In this document: positions 35,468-44,875 of the stretch, piece after piece
Layout of the letters: each line of letters opens with the position of its first letter
Position numbering within the stretch: the stretch's first letter is position 1
Source: Terriglobia bacterium
Lineage (GTDB): Bacteria > Acidobacteriota > Terriglobia > Terriglobales > SCQP01
Direction: 5' to 3'
NCBI GenBank assembly: GCA_021323595.1
Contig: JAJPKR010000027.1
Span: 62,001 to 126,000 of the forward strand
DNA length: 64,000 bases
Translations under genes and position numbers: made by a program
The notes under the pieces: generated by a model
Seen by the model: only the letters and a program-made list of their open reading frames with translations
What the model was told of the DNA's origin: nothing
Database searches by the model: none

Positions 35468-37828
35468 GTGTCCGTTTCCCTGGCCGAGGTCGAAACCGGC
35501 GAATCCCTGCTTGCGCGTGGCGAGATCAGCGCGGCGCTTCGGGAATTTCGTGCCGCCCTCGAGCACTATCCGGACGATAGCGCGCTACTGCAACGGCTCA
35601 CGGATACGCTAGCTACCGCCGGCCTTTTGGGCGAGGCCGCCGAGCTGCAAGCCGAACGTTTTGAACAATATCTGAGGTCGGGCCGGCCGCGCGAAGCGTG
35701 CGCGTTATTCAATCGGCTCAACTGGCTGCAGCCGCAGCCGCCGGAGCGCTGGCGGGCCTACGCGCAGGCCCTGGAGGCCACCGGCCAGCCCACGGAGGCC
35801 GAGCGTGCCTATCGGCAAGCTGCGGCCGGCTTCCGCCGGGATGGAGCCGGCGAGCAGGAGGCGGAGGCCTGGCGCGCCGTCTTTCGCCTGAATCCGAAGG
35901 ATTACTCCACTTGCCTGGAGATCGCCGCGCGCGCTGAGTCCACCGGCGACACCCGATTGGCGGGCGAGGCCTGCGGCCAAGCCGCCGCCCTGGCCCACGA
36001 GGATGTCGCGCTGCTGGCGCGCGCGCGGCGCCTCTTGCCCGGCGACCGCGGATTGGCGCTTCGCCATGTGCGCGCATTGCTGGGCGCCGGCAACGGACCC
36101 GACGCGGTAGCGGCGCTGGCCGCGCTCCAGCCCAAAGACGGCTGGGCGAACTGCTCCGATCTGGAGTTGCTCGCCTTGCATACCGAAAGTTTGCTGGCAG
36201 GCGAGCGGGCCGAGGAGGCCGCCGCCCTCATCGAGCCGCACCTGAAGCGCGCCGATTGGTTCGAGCGCGGGCTGCGGTGCCTGCATGTGCTGGCGCGCAT
36301 CGGCAGCCTCAAGGCCGCCGCTTTCGCGGCCGAGATCGAAGACAAATCCGGCCTCGAAAAACGTCACCTGCAATGGGTTCGGGAGCTGCATTTGCTGCGC
36401 GCCGAAGTGAGCGAGCCGGGCATGCTCGACTTTCTCGCCGACGCCTTCAACCGCGCCGGCGAAGAGCCGGCGATGCTCTGGATTCTGCACCAGGCGCTCG
36501 ATGCCGCGCTGAGCTCCGGCGACCTGCCGCGCGCCGCCGATCTGATCGAGCGCATTTTGGCGACGGATCCCAACGACCCGGAGCCGGCGGAGCGGCTGCG
36601 TGAATTCGAGGGACGCCTGCCGCCGGAGCGCTGGCAGCGCCTCAAGGTCGCGGTGGAGCGCTCGACGCCGGCACGGCCGGGTTCGGTCGCCTCTCCGTTC
36701 GCTCCGGCGGCGCGGCGCGTGAGCCGCGCGCGCGCGCCGCGCCCGGCCGCCGCCGCCCCGCGCAAGTCCGACCACGCGCCGGCGAGCAGCGAGACGCTTT
36801 CCATTTCGCAGATCACGCCGGTGATTCGCGCGCTCTCGCGCGAAACCACGCCGCGGCGCATTTTTTTCAGCGCGGTCAATCACTTCGGACGCGTCTGGCA
36901 CGTGGATCGCTGTGTGGCCGCCAACTTTCAATCCGGCCAGGAGCCGGTCAACGTGGTCGAATATTGCGCCCCGGGGGTGCCTTCCAGCTTCGCCGCCGAG
37001 ACCACCCGCCTGCTGAACATGGTCGAGAAGCAATTCCGGCCGCCCGATGCCAAAGCGGTTATCTTGCCGCGCCCCAAGGAGGATCCCGCCACCCTGGCGC
37101 TTTTGGCGGAGCTGGGCATTGCTTCACTGCTGGCGCAACCCCTCAACGAGGCGGGCAGCGTGATCGGCGCGGTGGTTCTGCAAAGTTGCCTGCAGGAGCG
37201 CGCCTGGATGGACCACGACCTGCAGATTCTCGAGGCCCTGGCGGAGCAATTAGTGCTCGTGCTGGGCCATGCGCGGCTGCGCTCGCTGCTGCAGCAGTTC
37301 ACGGCCGTCGATGAGCGAACCGGTTTGCTCAAGGTGTCTTCGATGTTGGAGGTGCTCGTGGCCGAATGCGCGCGGGCGCAGCAGCAGGGCTCGACCGTCG
37401 CGGTCCTGTGCTTGGAAACGATTCAGCCGGCTCGCGACATCGCCCAGACCCCGCAGGCGCAGGACTGGATGCTCACCGTCACCGAGCGCATGGGCGCCTA
37501 TTTGCGGCCCCATGACGTGCTGACCCGAATTTCGGCGACGCAATTCGTGCTCGTGCTGCCGGACACGATCGTCGCCAACTGCCGCGCCGTCTTTCGCAAG
37601 CTGCGCGCAATTCTGCACGATCAAACGTGGCCCAACGGCGAGCAGCTCATCTTGGCCGCCGGCGCGGCGGAAATCGCGGCCGAATTCGGCTTGCAAGCCG
37701 AGGACATCGCCACCGACGTGCTCGATCGCGCGTTGCGCGCGCTGGCCGCGGCGCGCGAGCAGCCGCCCGGTGAAGACCCTTGCATCCTGGCGGCGCAGCC
37801 GCTCGCTGCCGCGGCCGCGGCGGTCTAA
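35468..37828 (+). CDS. TPR-GAF protein with degenerate GGDEF domain
   Basis: A 786-residue protein without signal peptide or membrane segments. Residues about 1-390 are TPR-like helical repeats (ALREFRAALEHYPDDSALLQRL). A Pro/Arg/Ala linker follows at about 395-435, then a GAF-like domain at about 440-610. The last part resembles a diguanylate cyclase: VDERTGLLKVSSMLEVLV near 615 and RISATQFVLVLP near 686, where the GGDEF signature reads SATQF. Catalytic residues are lost, so it should not make c-di-GMP; it may act as a scaffold or sensor. Start GTG 35468 follows AAGGGG. It converges with the repeat protein; the stop codons overlap. Confidence 0.75.
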   Translation: MSVSLAEVETGESLLARGEISAALREFRAALEHYPDDSALLQRLTDTLATAGLLGEAAELQAERFEQYLRSGRPREACALFNRLNWLQPQPPERWRAYAQALEATGQPTEAERAYRQAAAGFRRDGAGEQEAEAWRAVFRLNPKDYSTCLEIAARAESTGDTRLAGEACGQAAALAHEDVALLARARRLLPGDRGLALRHVRALLGAGNGPDAVAALAALQPKDGWANCSDLELLALHTESLLAGERAEEAAALIEPHLKRADWFERGLRCLHVLARIGSLKAAAFAAEIEDKSGLEKRHLQWVRELHLLRAEVSEPGMLDFLADAFNRAGEEPAMLWILHQALDAALSSGDLPRAADLIERILATDPNDPEPAERLREFEGRLPPERWQRLKVAVERSTPARPGSVASPFAPAARRVSRARAPRPAAAAPRKSDHAPASSETLSISQITPVIRALSRETTPRRIFFSAVNHFGRVWHVDRCVAANFQSGQEPVNVVEYCAPGVPSSFAAETTRLLNMVEKQFRPPDAKAVILPRPKEDPATLALLAELGIASLLAQPLNEAGSVIGAVVLQSCLQERAWMDHDLQILEALAEQLVLVLGHARLRSLLQQFTAVDERTGLLKVSSMLEVLVAECARAQQQGSTVAVLCLETIQPARDIAQTPQAQDWMLTVTERMGAYLRPHDVLTRISATQFVLVLPDTIVANCRAVFRKLRAILHDQTWPNGEQLILAAGAAEIAAEFGLQAEDIATDVLDRALRALAAAREQPPGEDPCILAAQPLAAAAAAV

Positions 37829-39828
37829 CCGGCGAGCTTTTCGCCGCCCTCGATCGGTTGTAAGTTGGTGCCCATGGGCGGGAGGCCGCTCATGCCGGGC
37901 GCCTTTTCCTCCGCGATCAAGCCCAGCCAGCCGCGCGTCTCGCCTTGATTGTCGAGAAACGCGATGCCGGGACCGTCACTGCCGAGGCGAATCTGCGCCC
38001 GCGCGCGCCGATTGGCGCCGGCCAGCGTGAGACGCGGCCCGGAGGAATCTACCCGCAATTCGGCGCGGCGCGCGCCGGCCGCGTCCAGCAAGTGCAGGGC
38101 GACCTCGTCGCCCTCGATCGCCCATTGCCCGTTCAGTTGGCCGCCGCCGGCCAGCAAGCCCAAATACGAGCTGCCGTCGGCGGTGATGCCGAACCAAGCG
38201 CGCGATTCGCCCGACGGCGCCAATAACGCCACGCCCGCGCCGTCGTCGCGCAGCCGCAACTGCGCGCCCGGACGTTCCTGCGAATCCGCCAGCGTCACAT
38301 ACGGGCCGTCGTCATCCACCGCCAGCTCGCCGCGCACGCGCCCGGCTGCGTCAAAAAGACTGAGACAGGGAATTTCGCCGACGACGCGCAGCCACGGCCG
38401 CGCCGCGCCCGTGGCCGCGAGCCGCACCACGCCGCCGCTGCCGGCATCGAGACTGGCGAGCCGGACGCCGGGCTGATCCTCCAGCGTGATGGAAGGCCCT
38501 TCGTCCCGGAATTCCAAACGCGCCCGCAAGGGCTGGCCTTCGCCCCAGCCGAACGGCAGATGTTCCGCCGGCGCGGCCAGCCACACCTCCGCTTCGCCGG
38601 CGGGGTTCAGCATCGCCATGCCCGCGCCTTCTGCGCCCTGGCGCAATTCCGCGCGCGCGTGCCCGGCGACGTCGCACAATTCGATGCGGCGCCGCGAGCC
38701 GCCGCCGGTGAACACGATGCGCTGCGCGCCGCGGCTGTCGAACCAGCGCATGCTCGGCCCCTCGGCGCCCAGTCCCAGCAGCACTCGCGTCACGCCGTCC
38801 TCGCCGGCAAAGCTCAATTCCGGCCCGTCGGCGCCCACGCGCACGTCGGCGCGCGCCTGACCGGCGGCACCGCTGAGCCGCAAGCAAGCGCCGGCGCGAT
38901 CGGTGTCGAGCGCGGCGCGCAACACTCCCTGGCCGTCGAAAAACTGCAGGCTCGGCGCGCCTTCGCTGCCCAGCCCGAGATGCCCGCGCAGCGCCCGCCG
39001 ATCATTCCACAACTCCAAGCAGGAAGCGGCAATCTGCGCCCCGAGCGTGCCGTCGGCGCCAATCAAGCTGATGGCCGGACCCTGTTCGCCGTCGCTCACG
39101 CGCGCTTCCGGCCCGCCCGCGCCATAGGAGAGCGATAAAATCGCGCCGCCGGAACCCACCGCCAGCTCCGCTTGCGCCTCGCCGGCGCCGTCGAGCAAGC
39201 GCAGGTAACAGCGATCGCGCCCGACGCCCAACCAGCCGCGCATCGTGCCTTGCGTTCCCAGCAGCGCCAATCCTGGGCCTTCCTCGGCCATGCGAAATTG
39301 CGCGCGCTCCTGCCCAGCTTCGTCGAGCAGACTCAACATCGGCGCCGCCGCCTCCAAGCGCAGCCGCCCCCGTACGTTGCCGCTGGCATCCACGAGACCG
39401 AGATAGCCGGAATCGGCGGCCAAGCCGAGCCAGGCGCGCATCTCGCCGGTTTCATCGAGGAGCGCGATGCCGGCGCCTTCCGCGCCCAGCCGCACCTGCG
39501 CGCGCACGCGCCGCCGCTCGTCGGCCAGCGTAATCCGCGGTCCGTCCGCACTCATCGCGAGCTGGCCGCGCACGACCTGCGCGGCATCTAGGAGGGTCAA
39601 ATAGCTGGCGTTGGCGGCCAAACCCAACCAGGCGCGGGTCTCGCCCTGATCGCCTTGAAACGCGATGCCCGGCTCGTCGGCGCCAAGCTGAATGCGAGCG
39701 CGCGGCACGTTGCCCGCTGAATACGATGCGGGCGCGGGTGCCGCCAGGGAAAGGGCCGGTGCGAGCGTAGCGGAACCGGCAGCCTCGACCTCCGGGCGCA
39801 GCGGAGTCTTGGGCTGGTTAGAATCCAT
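37825..39828 (-). CDS. Protein of ~28 tandem 22-residue beta repeats
   Basis: A 667-residue protein with no recognised domain. After a 42-residue Pro/Ala-rich head it consists of about 28 tandem units of 21-23 residues, consensus RAxLxLGxdGPxLxLLDxxGex. A higher order of three is visible near both ends: an A unit (RAQIRLGSDGPGIAFLDNQ), a B unit (RAWLGLAADSGYLGLVDAS) and a C unit (RGQLAMSADGPRITLADER), repeating every 66 residues; the middle units have drifted. Each unit looks like two short strands with DG and xG turns, so a beta-solenoid or fibre is likely. There is no signal peptide. TACAAT lies 12 bases before the start. Function unknown. Confidence 0.8.
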   Translation of the reverse strand: MDSNQPKTPLRPEVEAAGSATLAPALSLAAPAPASYSAGNVPRARIQLGADEPGIAFQGDQGETRAWLGLAANASYLTLLDAAQVVRGQLAMSADGPRITLADERRRVRAQVRLGAEGAGIALLDETGEMRAWLGLAADSGYLGLVDASGNVRGRLRLEAAAPMLSLLDEAGQERAQFRMAEEGPGLALLGTQGTMRGWLGVGRDRCYLRLLDGAGEAQAELAVGSGGAILSLSYGAGGPEARVSDGEQGPAISLIGADGTLGAQIAASCLELWNDRRALRGHLGLGSEGAPSLQFFDGQGVLRAALDTDRAGACLRLSGAAGQARADVRVGADGPELSFAGEDGVTRVLLGLGAEGPSMRWFDSRGAQRIVFTGGGSRRRIELCDVAGHARAELRQGAEGAGMAMLNPAGEAEVWLAAPAEHLPFGWGEGQPLRARLEFRDEGPSITLEDQPGVRLASLDAGSGGVVRLAATGAARPWLRVVGEIPCLSLFDAAGRVRGELAVDDDGPYVTLADSQERPGAQLRLRDDGAGVALLAPSGESRAWFGITADGSSYLGLLAGGGQLNGQWAIEGDEVALHLLDAAGARRAELRVDSSGPRLTLAGANRRARAQIRLGSDGPGIAFLDNQGETRGWLGLIAEEKAPGMSGLPPMGTNLQPIEGGEKLAG

Positions 39829-40261
39829 GCCGTTACAGCCATTGTAGAGAGGCGGCCCGAACCCGACAATCGTCGCTCCTAGCCGCCGGTAATCAACCGA
39901 ACGCTGTACGAACGCCCGGGTTCATACCGGTTTTGCCGTCAGTCGTGCCACGGCTTTGGTGATCTGACGGGTTTTCAGTCCCTGTGGCGGTCGTAGGATG
40001 AAGGCTTTGGGCCGATTGGCGCCATCGCCGCCACCAGATGGGCGGCGCAAGTATAACCACACGCAAGCTGGCGAGGATCCTGCACGTCAGTTGCAAAGAA
40101 GTGCAGACTCGTTTTGCTCCTCCTTCGGATGCGCCCCAAAACGCCCATCAAATCAGGGACTTGTCACGAGCGGCACGTCGGTTTACGAAGAAGCAGCAAT
40201 CGGCCATGAACGTCCAAGCAAGCATTAAGCCACGAGCAGCGCCCTCGTGCGCCGCCTGCCG
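39829..40261. other. Non-coding region upstream of the repeat protein
   Basis: About 430 bases between divergent genes. A minus-strand TACAAT is at 39841-39846. A short CCGG-GTTCATA-CCGG palindrome at 39916-39930 resembles a T-arm but no acceptor or anticodon stem accompanies it. Small open frames on both strands have no family resemblance. Composition is less GC-rich than the neighbours in parts. Confidence 0.5.
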
Positions 40262-41545
40262 ATGATCGAGACCCGATTCTTAGTCGCCGACCGCTTGGTG
40301 CCTGCCACATCGCTCCATGCCGCCTTAGGGCGCTTAGCCGGGCGGGGGTGGCGGGCCGCCTTGCTGGCAGCCCGGCAAGCGGTACTGGAGTCAGCCAAGG
40401 TGGCGCAGCCGTTCGCCTCCGCCGCACTGCTGGCGGCAGGCGAAACAGAGCCTTTAGGCGACATGCTGTTCCGCGGCGACGAGCTGTTCTACGTCATCAC
40501 CAAGCCCAAGGGCCGGACGGCTTGGCGGCCCGCCACTGCGCCTCCCGCCGCCGGCAGCGAAAAGCCGGAGCTGGAAATCGGCTTGATTTCGCCGGCGCGG
40601 GTCAGCACCAGCACGCGCTTAGCCGAGTTCGGCGCCAATTTAGCCGAGGCCCTGCGGGCCAGCGGGCTCGAAGAGGAACTGACCTGGCGCCGGCCGGCGG
40701 CAGCGCGCATGGAAAGTCTGCGCCAGGCGGCCGAATGGGAGCCGGCACGCGCCACCTTGCAGGAGTTTGAGCGCGCCGAAGCCGCCATGGAACCGGTCGC
40801 ACGGCAACTGCTCGAGCGCTTGGAACGCGAAGGATTTGCGCGCGTCGCGGCCTTATGCGCCGGCGCCGAGGCCGAAAGCGCATCCGCTGCGCTCGCCAAC
40901 TTGGCGCGCGCGGGCTTGGTGCGCCGCGATCTGCTGATTTCGTGTCATCTCAGCGGCCGCCCTCTCTTGCTGCTCACATCGCCTGAACAAAAGAGCAACG
41001 CCGCCGTGCAGCAGCGGCAGTGCCCCGATTGCGGGCTGGGACTCGGGGACGAAACGATCGAGGAAGTCGCGCAGCCGCTGATCACGACCGCCCAACAACA
41101 CTCCTGGCCGCTGGTGTGGCTAACGGAACGCTTGAATCGGCTGGGCATGCTCTCGCTCTTGTGGTGGCGCGCGCCCGACGAGTGGTTCCCGCTCGGGGTC
41201 GTGGGCGGCGAGTTCGCGGGCCAGACTTGGCTATTAGCCATCAGTTTGCAGCGCGTGGATGAAGACGAGGTTCGCGCGCTGGACCGGCTGCGCCGCCGTT
41301 TCAACTTCGACCGCCTGGGCGTGATCGCTCTCGGCGGCTTCGCACCGGCGGCGCGCCGCTCGCTGGAAATCGCACGGCCGCCGGCGCTGCTCGCCGGGAG
41401 TTGGAAAGACGCCGACGAGGTGCTCGAAACGAGCCTGCGCGAGGCAGCGCTGCGCTATGCCGCCCTGCGCCTCTCCCCGCTCGAGAGCGCCGCCGGTTTT
41501 CCGATCTTGGCCACGCTCCGCGTGCTCTATTCCCATCCCGGCTAG
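40262..41545 (+). CDS. Unrecognised 427-residue protein
   Basis: No family recognised. The N-terminal ~100 residues contain LVPATSLHAALGRLAGRGWRAALLA; residues about 160-240 are helical with a possible winged-helix (LLERLEREGFARVAALCAG, then AALANLARAGLVRRDLL). A single CPDCG lies near 260. The C-terminal third has alternating strands and helices (PLGVVGGEFAGQTWLLAIS, RRFNFDRLGVIALGGFAP) that could be an alpha/beta domain. ATG 40262 is preceded by an in-frame GTG at 40247. It is cytoplasmic by appearance. The codon pattern matches the neighbours, so it is a real gene. Function unknown. Confidence 0.7.
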   Translation: MIETRFLVADRLVPATSLHAALGRLAGRGWRAALLAARQAVLESAKVAQPFASAALLAAGETEPLGDMLFRGDELFYVITKPKGRTAWRPATAPPAAGSEKPELEIGLISPARVSTSTRLAEFGANLAEALRASGLEEELTWRRPAAARMESLRQAAEWEPARATLQEFERAEAAMEPVARQLLERLEREGFARVAALCAGAEAESASAALANLARAGLVRRDLLISCHLSGRPLLLLTSPEQKSNAAVQQRQCPDCGLGLGDETIEEVAQPLITTAQQHSWPLVWLTERLNRLGMLSLLWWRAPDEWFPLGVVGGEFAGQTWLLAISLQRVDEDEVRALDRLRRRFNFDRLGVIALGGFAPAARRSLEIARPPALLAGSWKDADEVLETSLREAALRYAALRLSPLESAAGFPILATLRVLYSHPG

Positions 41546-41621
41546 GGCAACGCCCGCGTCTGCGCTAAAAAGCTCCGATTGGATTCCGCGTTGCTTCGCG
41601 GTTCCCAGGCAGCGACAAGGA

Positions 41622-42863
41622 TCAGATGGCTTCGGGAACGGCGCCACCCCCCGGCGCGGGCAAGGGGCGGCTGCGCCAAAAGCGGGAAGCCAGAGCCAAG
41701 GCAAGGCCATCGGCAACGAGCATCAGAGCGACGCACGCAACCCAATGGAAACGGTCCCAAAATAAGCCCGGGATGACCCCGCCCAAGCTGCCGCCGATGT
41801 AATACAGAGCGGCGTAAAGTCCCGCCGCCGAGGAGCGCGCCTGCCGCGCCTCGATGCCGAGATAGCTCGTGGCCACGGCTTGCGCCATGAATAGCCCGCC
41901 CGAACAGAGCGCCAGCCCCGCCAAGATCGGCGCCAGGCGCGGCCAAAGCGTAAGCAAGGTGCCGAAGGCGGTCACCGCCAGCGCCGCCATAAGCGCGCGG
42001 CGGTGGCCAACGCGACCCGTCCAACGGCCGGCGCCGGGCATGAAGAAAAGGCTGGGCAGATAGGCGAGATAGATCAACCCGAGCGCGGCCGTTCCCAAGT
42101 GGAACGGAGGCGCCGCCAAATTGAAGACCACATAGGTGAATCCGGCGACCAATACGAACAGCAAGTTGAAGCCGATCGCAAAGGTGGCGAGCAGGCGAGG
42201 ATTGCGCAGATGGCCAAAGGCGGCGCGGGCGGTGGCGCGCCAGTCCCCGCGACGGGCGAAACGCCGTGAGCCCGGCAACAGCCGCCAAGTCAGCGCCGCC
42301 CCCAAAATGGTCAGCATGCCCAACGTGACAAACGCCGCCCGCCAGCCCCAATGCGCGGTAATCAAGCCGGCGAAAACTCGCCCCGAAGCGCCCCCCAGCA
42401 CGGTCCCCACCACATAGACGGACATGGCCAAGGCGGCGCGCTTTGCCGGCCATTCCTCGGTCACATAGGCAATGGTCACCACGAAGATGCCGGGCACGCA
42501 CAGGCCCTGCAGGAAGCGCCAATGCACGAGCGCGGCGAGGTCGGGGGCGCGGCTGGCCCACAACGTCGGCAGCGCCAGGGCCAGCGTGGCGCCGACGATG
42601 ACGCGCTTGCGGCCCAAGCGGTCGGCCATCATGCCGATGATCGGCGCGGCTAGGGCAATCGCCAGCGTCACCGCGCTAATCGTCATGCTGACGGCCACTT
42701 CGCTGGCGCGGTATTGATGGGCGAGCAGCGGTAACAGGGGCTGGGTGATGTAAACGTCGAGGAAGGCAAAAAAACCGGTCAATCCCACGGCCATCATATG
42801 CCCGAGATCGGAGCCTGCTTCGGCCGCACGGGCTGTGAGGTCAGGGAGTTCGGTTCGCGCCAT
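41622..42863 (-). CDS. MFS transporter, YnfM-like exporter
   Basis: A 413-residue, 12-helix major facilitator. The first helix region FFAFLDVYITQPLLPLLAHQY and the loop GMMADRLGRKRVIVG are typical, and the order resembles the YnfM/arabinose-efflux group. ATG 42861-42863 chosen because it precedes helix 1 by about 25 residues; longer frames add no hydrophobic segment. It is divergent from the radical SAM gene. Substrate unknown. Confidence 0.85.
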   Translation of the reverse strand: MARTELPDLTARAAEAGSDLGHMMAVGLTGFFAFLDVYITQPLLPLLAHQYRASEVAVSMTISAVTLAIALAAPIIGMMADRLGRKRVIVGATLALALPTLWASRAPDLAALVHWRFLQGLCVPGIFVVTIAYVTEEWPAKRAALAMSVYVVGTVLGGASGRVFAGLITAHWGWRAAFVTLGMLTILGAALTWRLLPGSRRFARRGDWRATARAAFGHLRNPRLLATFAIGFNLLFVLVAGFTYVVFNLAAPPFHLGTAALGLIYLAYLPSLFFMPGAGRWTGRVGHRRALMAALAVTAFGTLLTLWPRLAPILAGLALCSGGLFMAQAVATSYLGIEARQARSSAAGLYAALYYIGGSLGGVIPGLFWDRFHWVACVALMLVADGLALALASRFWRSRPLPAPGGGAVPEAI

Positions 42864-43077
42864 CGACTCTATCAGCGTAGCGCATCCCCGGCCGCATGAG
42901 CGACGATGTGCTTGCGTTTCAAGCAGTTGCGCCTTCGGGCCGGCACCGTTCACGGGCCATTCCCTGCCGCTCGATGGCGTATCCGTGCCATTCGGCGCAA
43001 ACCGGTTTGGCTGGCGCGGCGAGGCCCGTAGCCTAACCTGCGGCGGGGTATTATGCCGCTGGAAGCGAGGAATATAG

Positions 43078-44823
43078 ATGAGCACGCAGACGTTCTCCCC
43101 GATGAAGCGCGCCGATTTTCAGGTCATGCAGCCGGAAACGACTCACTCCGGTTCGCGAATCGATGCCATCCATAAGGGCTTGCCTAAGATCACGCAGTCA
43201 CTTTGCCCGGAGTGCACGCGCGTGATCGAGGCGCGCGAGTTCGAAGAAAACGGCGCCGTCTATATGGAAAAGACTTGCCCGACGCACGGCTATTTCCGCG
43301 ACAAGATCTACGGCGACGTCAAGCTCTATTTGAAGATGGAGCAGTGGTACTTCGGCGACAATCGCGGCCTTTCGAATCCGGCCATTCCCTCGGCCACGCG
43401 CTGCCCCGACCAATGCGGCCTGTGCTCGATGCACACCAGCCACACCGGGCTGGCCAACGTGGATCTGACCAACCGCTGCAACCTGACCTGTCCGGTCTGC
43501 TTCGCCAACGCCAACGCCGCGGGTTATCTCTACGAGCCGAGTTTCGATCAGGTGCGCAAGATGCTCCAGGCGCTGCGCAACGAGCGCCCGGTTTCCGGCC
43601 GGGTCGTGCAGTTTTCAGGCGGCGAGCCGACGATCTATCCGCGCTTCCACGATGCCGTGCGGCTGGCCAAGGAGATGGGCTTCAGCCACATCCAAGTCGC
43701 CACGAACGGGGTGATGTGGAACGACTTGGAGTTTTGCGAGAAGGCCCGCGACGCCGGCCTGCACACGCTGTATTTGCAGTTCGACGGCGTCTGCGACGAC
43801 ATCTACAAACGCACCCGCGGCGAGTCGCTCTTCGAGAAGAAGCTCAAGACGATCGAAAACATCCGCAAGGCCGGCATCATGAAGATCGTCTTCGTGCCGA
43901 CGATCGTGAAAGGGCTGAACGATCACCAGATCGGCGACATCATCAAGCTGGCGCTCGACAACATCGACGTGGTTAGCGGCATCAGCTTCCAGCCGGTCAC
44001 CTTCACCGGCCGCATTTCGCGCAAGGAGCTCGAAGCCAAGCGCTTCACCCTGGCCGACCTGGCGCACGCCGTAAACGAGCAAACCGGCCTGGCCGATGCC
44101 TATAACGACTGGTTCCCGCTGGCCTGCGTGACGCCGTTCTCGAAGCTGATCAGCGCGCTGCGGGGCGAAGAGACGACCTCGCTGAGCTGCCATCCGCACT
44201 GCTCGATGGGCACCTACATGTTCGTGGAGCAGGGCACGCGCAAAGCGGTGCCGGTAACGCGCTTCGTGGACGTGGGTGCGATGCTCCAAGACATCGACAT
44301 GCTGGCGCGCAGCGCCGAAAAGGCGCGCTTCAAGTTCTTCAGCAAGGTCAAGACCTGGAACTCGCTGCAAAAGCACTTCCATGCCGAGCGGGCGCCCGAA
44401 GGCCTGACCTTCACCAAGTTCCTGCAAACGCTGCAGGGCATGACCGACAAGAGCTATGGCCGCGGCGACGATGCCGAGAAGGGCTTCGTGTACAAGACGC
44501 TGATGGTCGCGGGCATGCATTTCATGGATAGCTACAACTACGACGTGGAGCGCGTGAAGCGCTGCATCATTCACTACGCCGCGCCAAACGGCCTGATCTA
44601 TCCCTTCTGCACCTACAACTCCGGACCGGTCTATCGCGAGAAGATCGAAAAGAAATACTCGATGCCCTTCGAGAAGCAACTCTCGATGATGCAGATCCCA
44701 GCCAACGGGCAGACGACGCAAGTCGCCGGCGACGCCGCCAAGGCGGCGCTGGCCGCTGGCTCCGGCTGCTGTTCGACTGCGCCGGCGGAGAAGCCCGAGC
44801 TGGTGCAGATCGGTCAAGCTTAG
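43078..44823 (+). CDS. Radical SAM protein resembling tetraether lipid synthase (Tes/COG1964)
   Basis: A 581-residue radical SAM protein. The SAM cluster motif is CNLTCPVC (Cys134, Cys138, Cys141), followed by VVQFSGGEPTIYP. Upstream lie a probable metal site (Cys43-x2-Cys46 and Cys67-x2-His70) and a further Cys set Cys109, Cys113, Cys116 (CPDQCGLC); downstream is CHPHCSMG and a C-terminal GCC. This multi-cluster layout resembles the Tes/MJ0619 family, which couples two lipid tails in archaea, and acidobacterial homologues are proposed in iso-diabolic acid or brGDGT synthesis. The function here is inferred. ATG 43078 follows GCGAGGAA; TATTAT lies at 43049-43054. A clear terminator follows. 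Confidence 0.8.
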   Translation: MSTQTFSPMKRADFQVMQPETTHSGSRIDAIHKGLPKITQSLCPECTRVIEAREFEENGAVYMEKTCPTHGYFRDKIYGDVKLYLKMEQWYFGDNRGLSNPAIPSATRCPDQCGLCSMHTSHTGLANVDLTNRCNLTCPVCFANANAAGYLYEPSFDQVRKMLQALRNERPVSGRVVQFSGGEPTIYPRFHDAVRLAKEMGFSHIQVATNGVMWNDLEFCEKARDAGLHTLYLQFDGVCDDIYKRTRGESLFEKKLKTIENIRKAGIMKIVFVPTIVKGLNDHQIGDIIKLALDNIDVVSGISFQPVTFTGRISRKELEAKRFTLADLAHAVNEQTGLADAYNDWFPLACVTPFSKLISALRGEETTSLSCHPHCSMGTYMFVEQGTRKAVPVTRFVDVGAMLQDIDMLARSAEKARFKFFSKVKTWNSLQKHFHAERAPEGLTFTKFLQTLQGMTDKSYGRGDDAEKGFVYKTLMVAGMHFMDSYNYDVERVKRCIIHYAAPNGLIYPFCTYNSGPVYREKIEKKYSMPFEKQLSMMQIPANGQTTQVAGDAAKAALAAGSGCCSTAPAEKPELVQIGQA

Positions 44824-44850
44824 CCGCTTCGTCGCAACGGTTCGCCCAAG

Positions 44851-44875
44851 GGCCGGCCTCGTGCCGGCCTTTTTT
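44851..44875 (+). terminator. Rho-independent terminator of the radical SAM gene
   Basis: Stem GGCCGGC (44851-44857), loop CTCGT, stem GCCGGCC (44863-44869), then six T residues (44870-44875), 27 bases after the stop. Confidence 0.92.

Noticed and set aside
39911-39935. tRNA T-arm-like GTTCATA loop with CCGG arms
   Set aside because: No acceptor stem, D-arm or anticodon arm can be paired around it.
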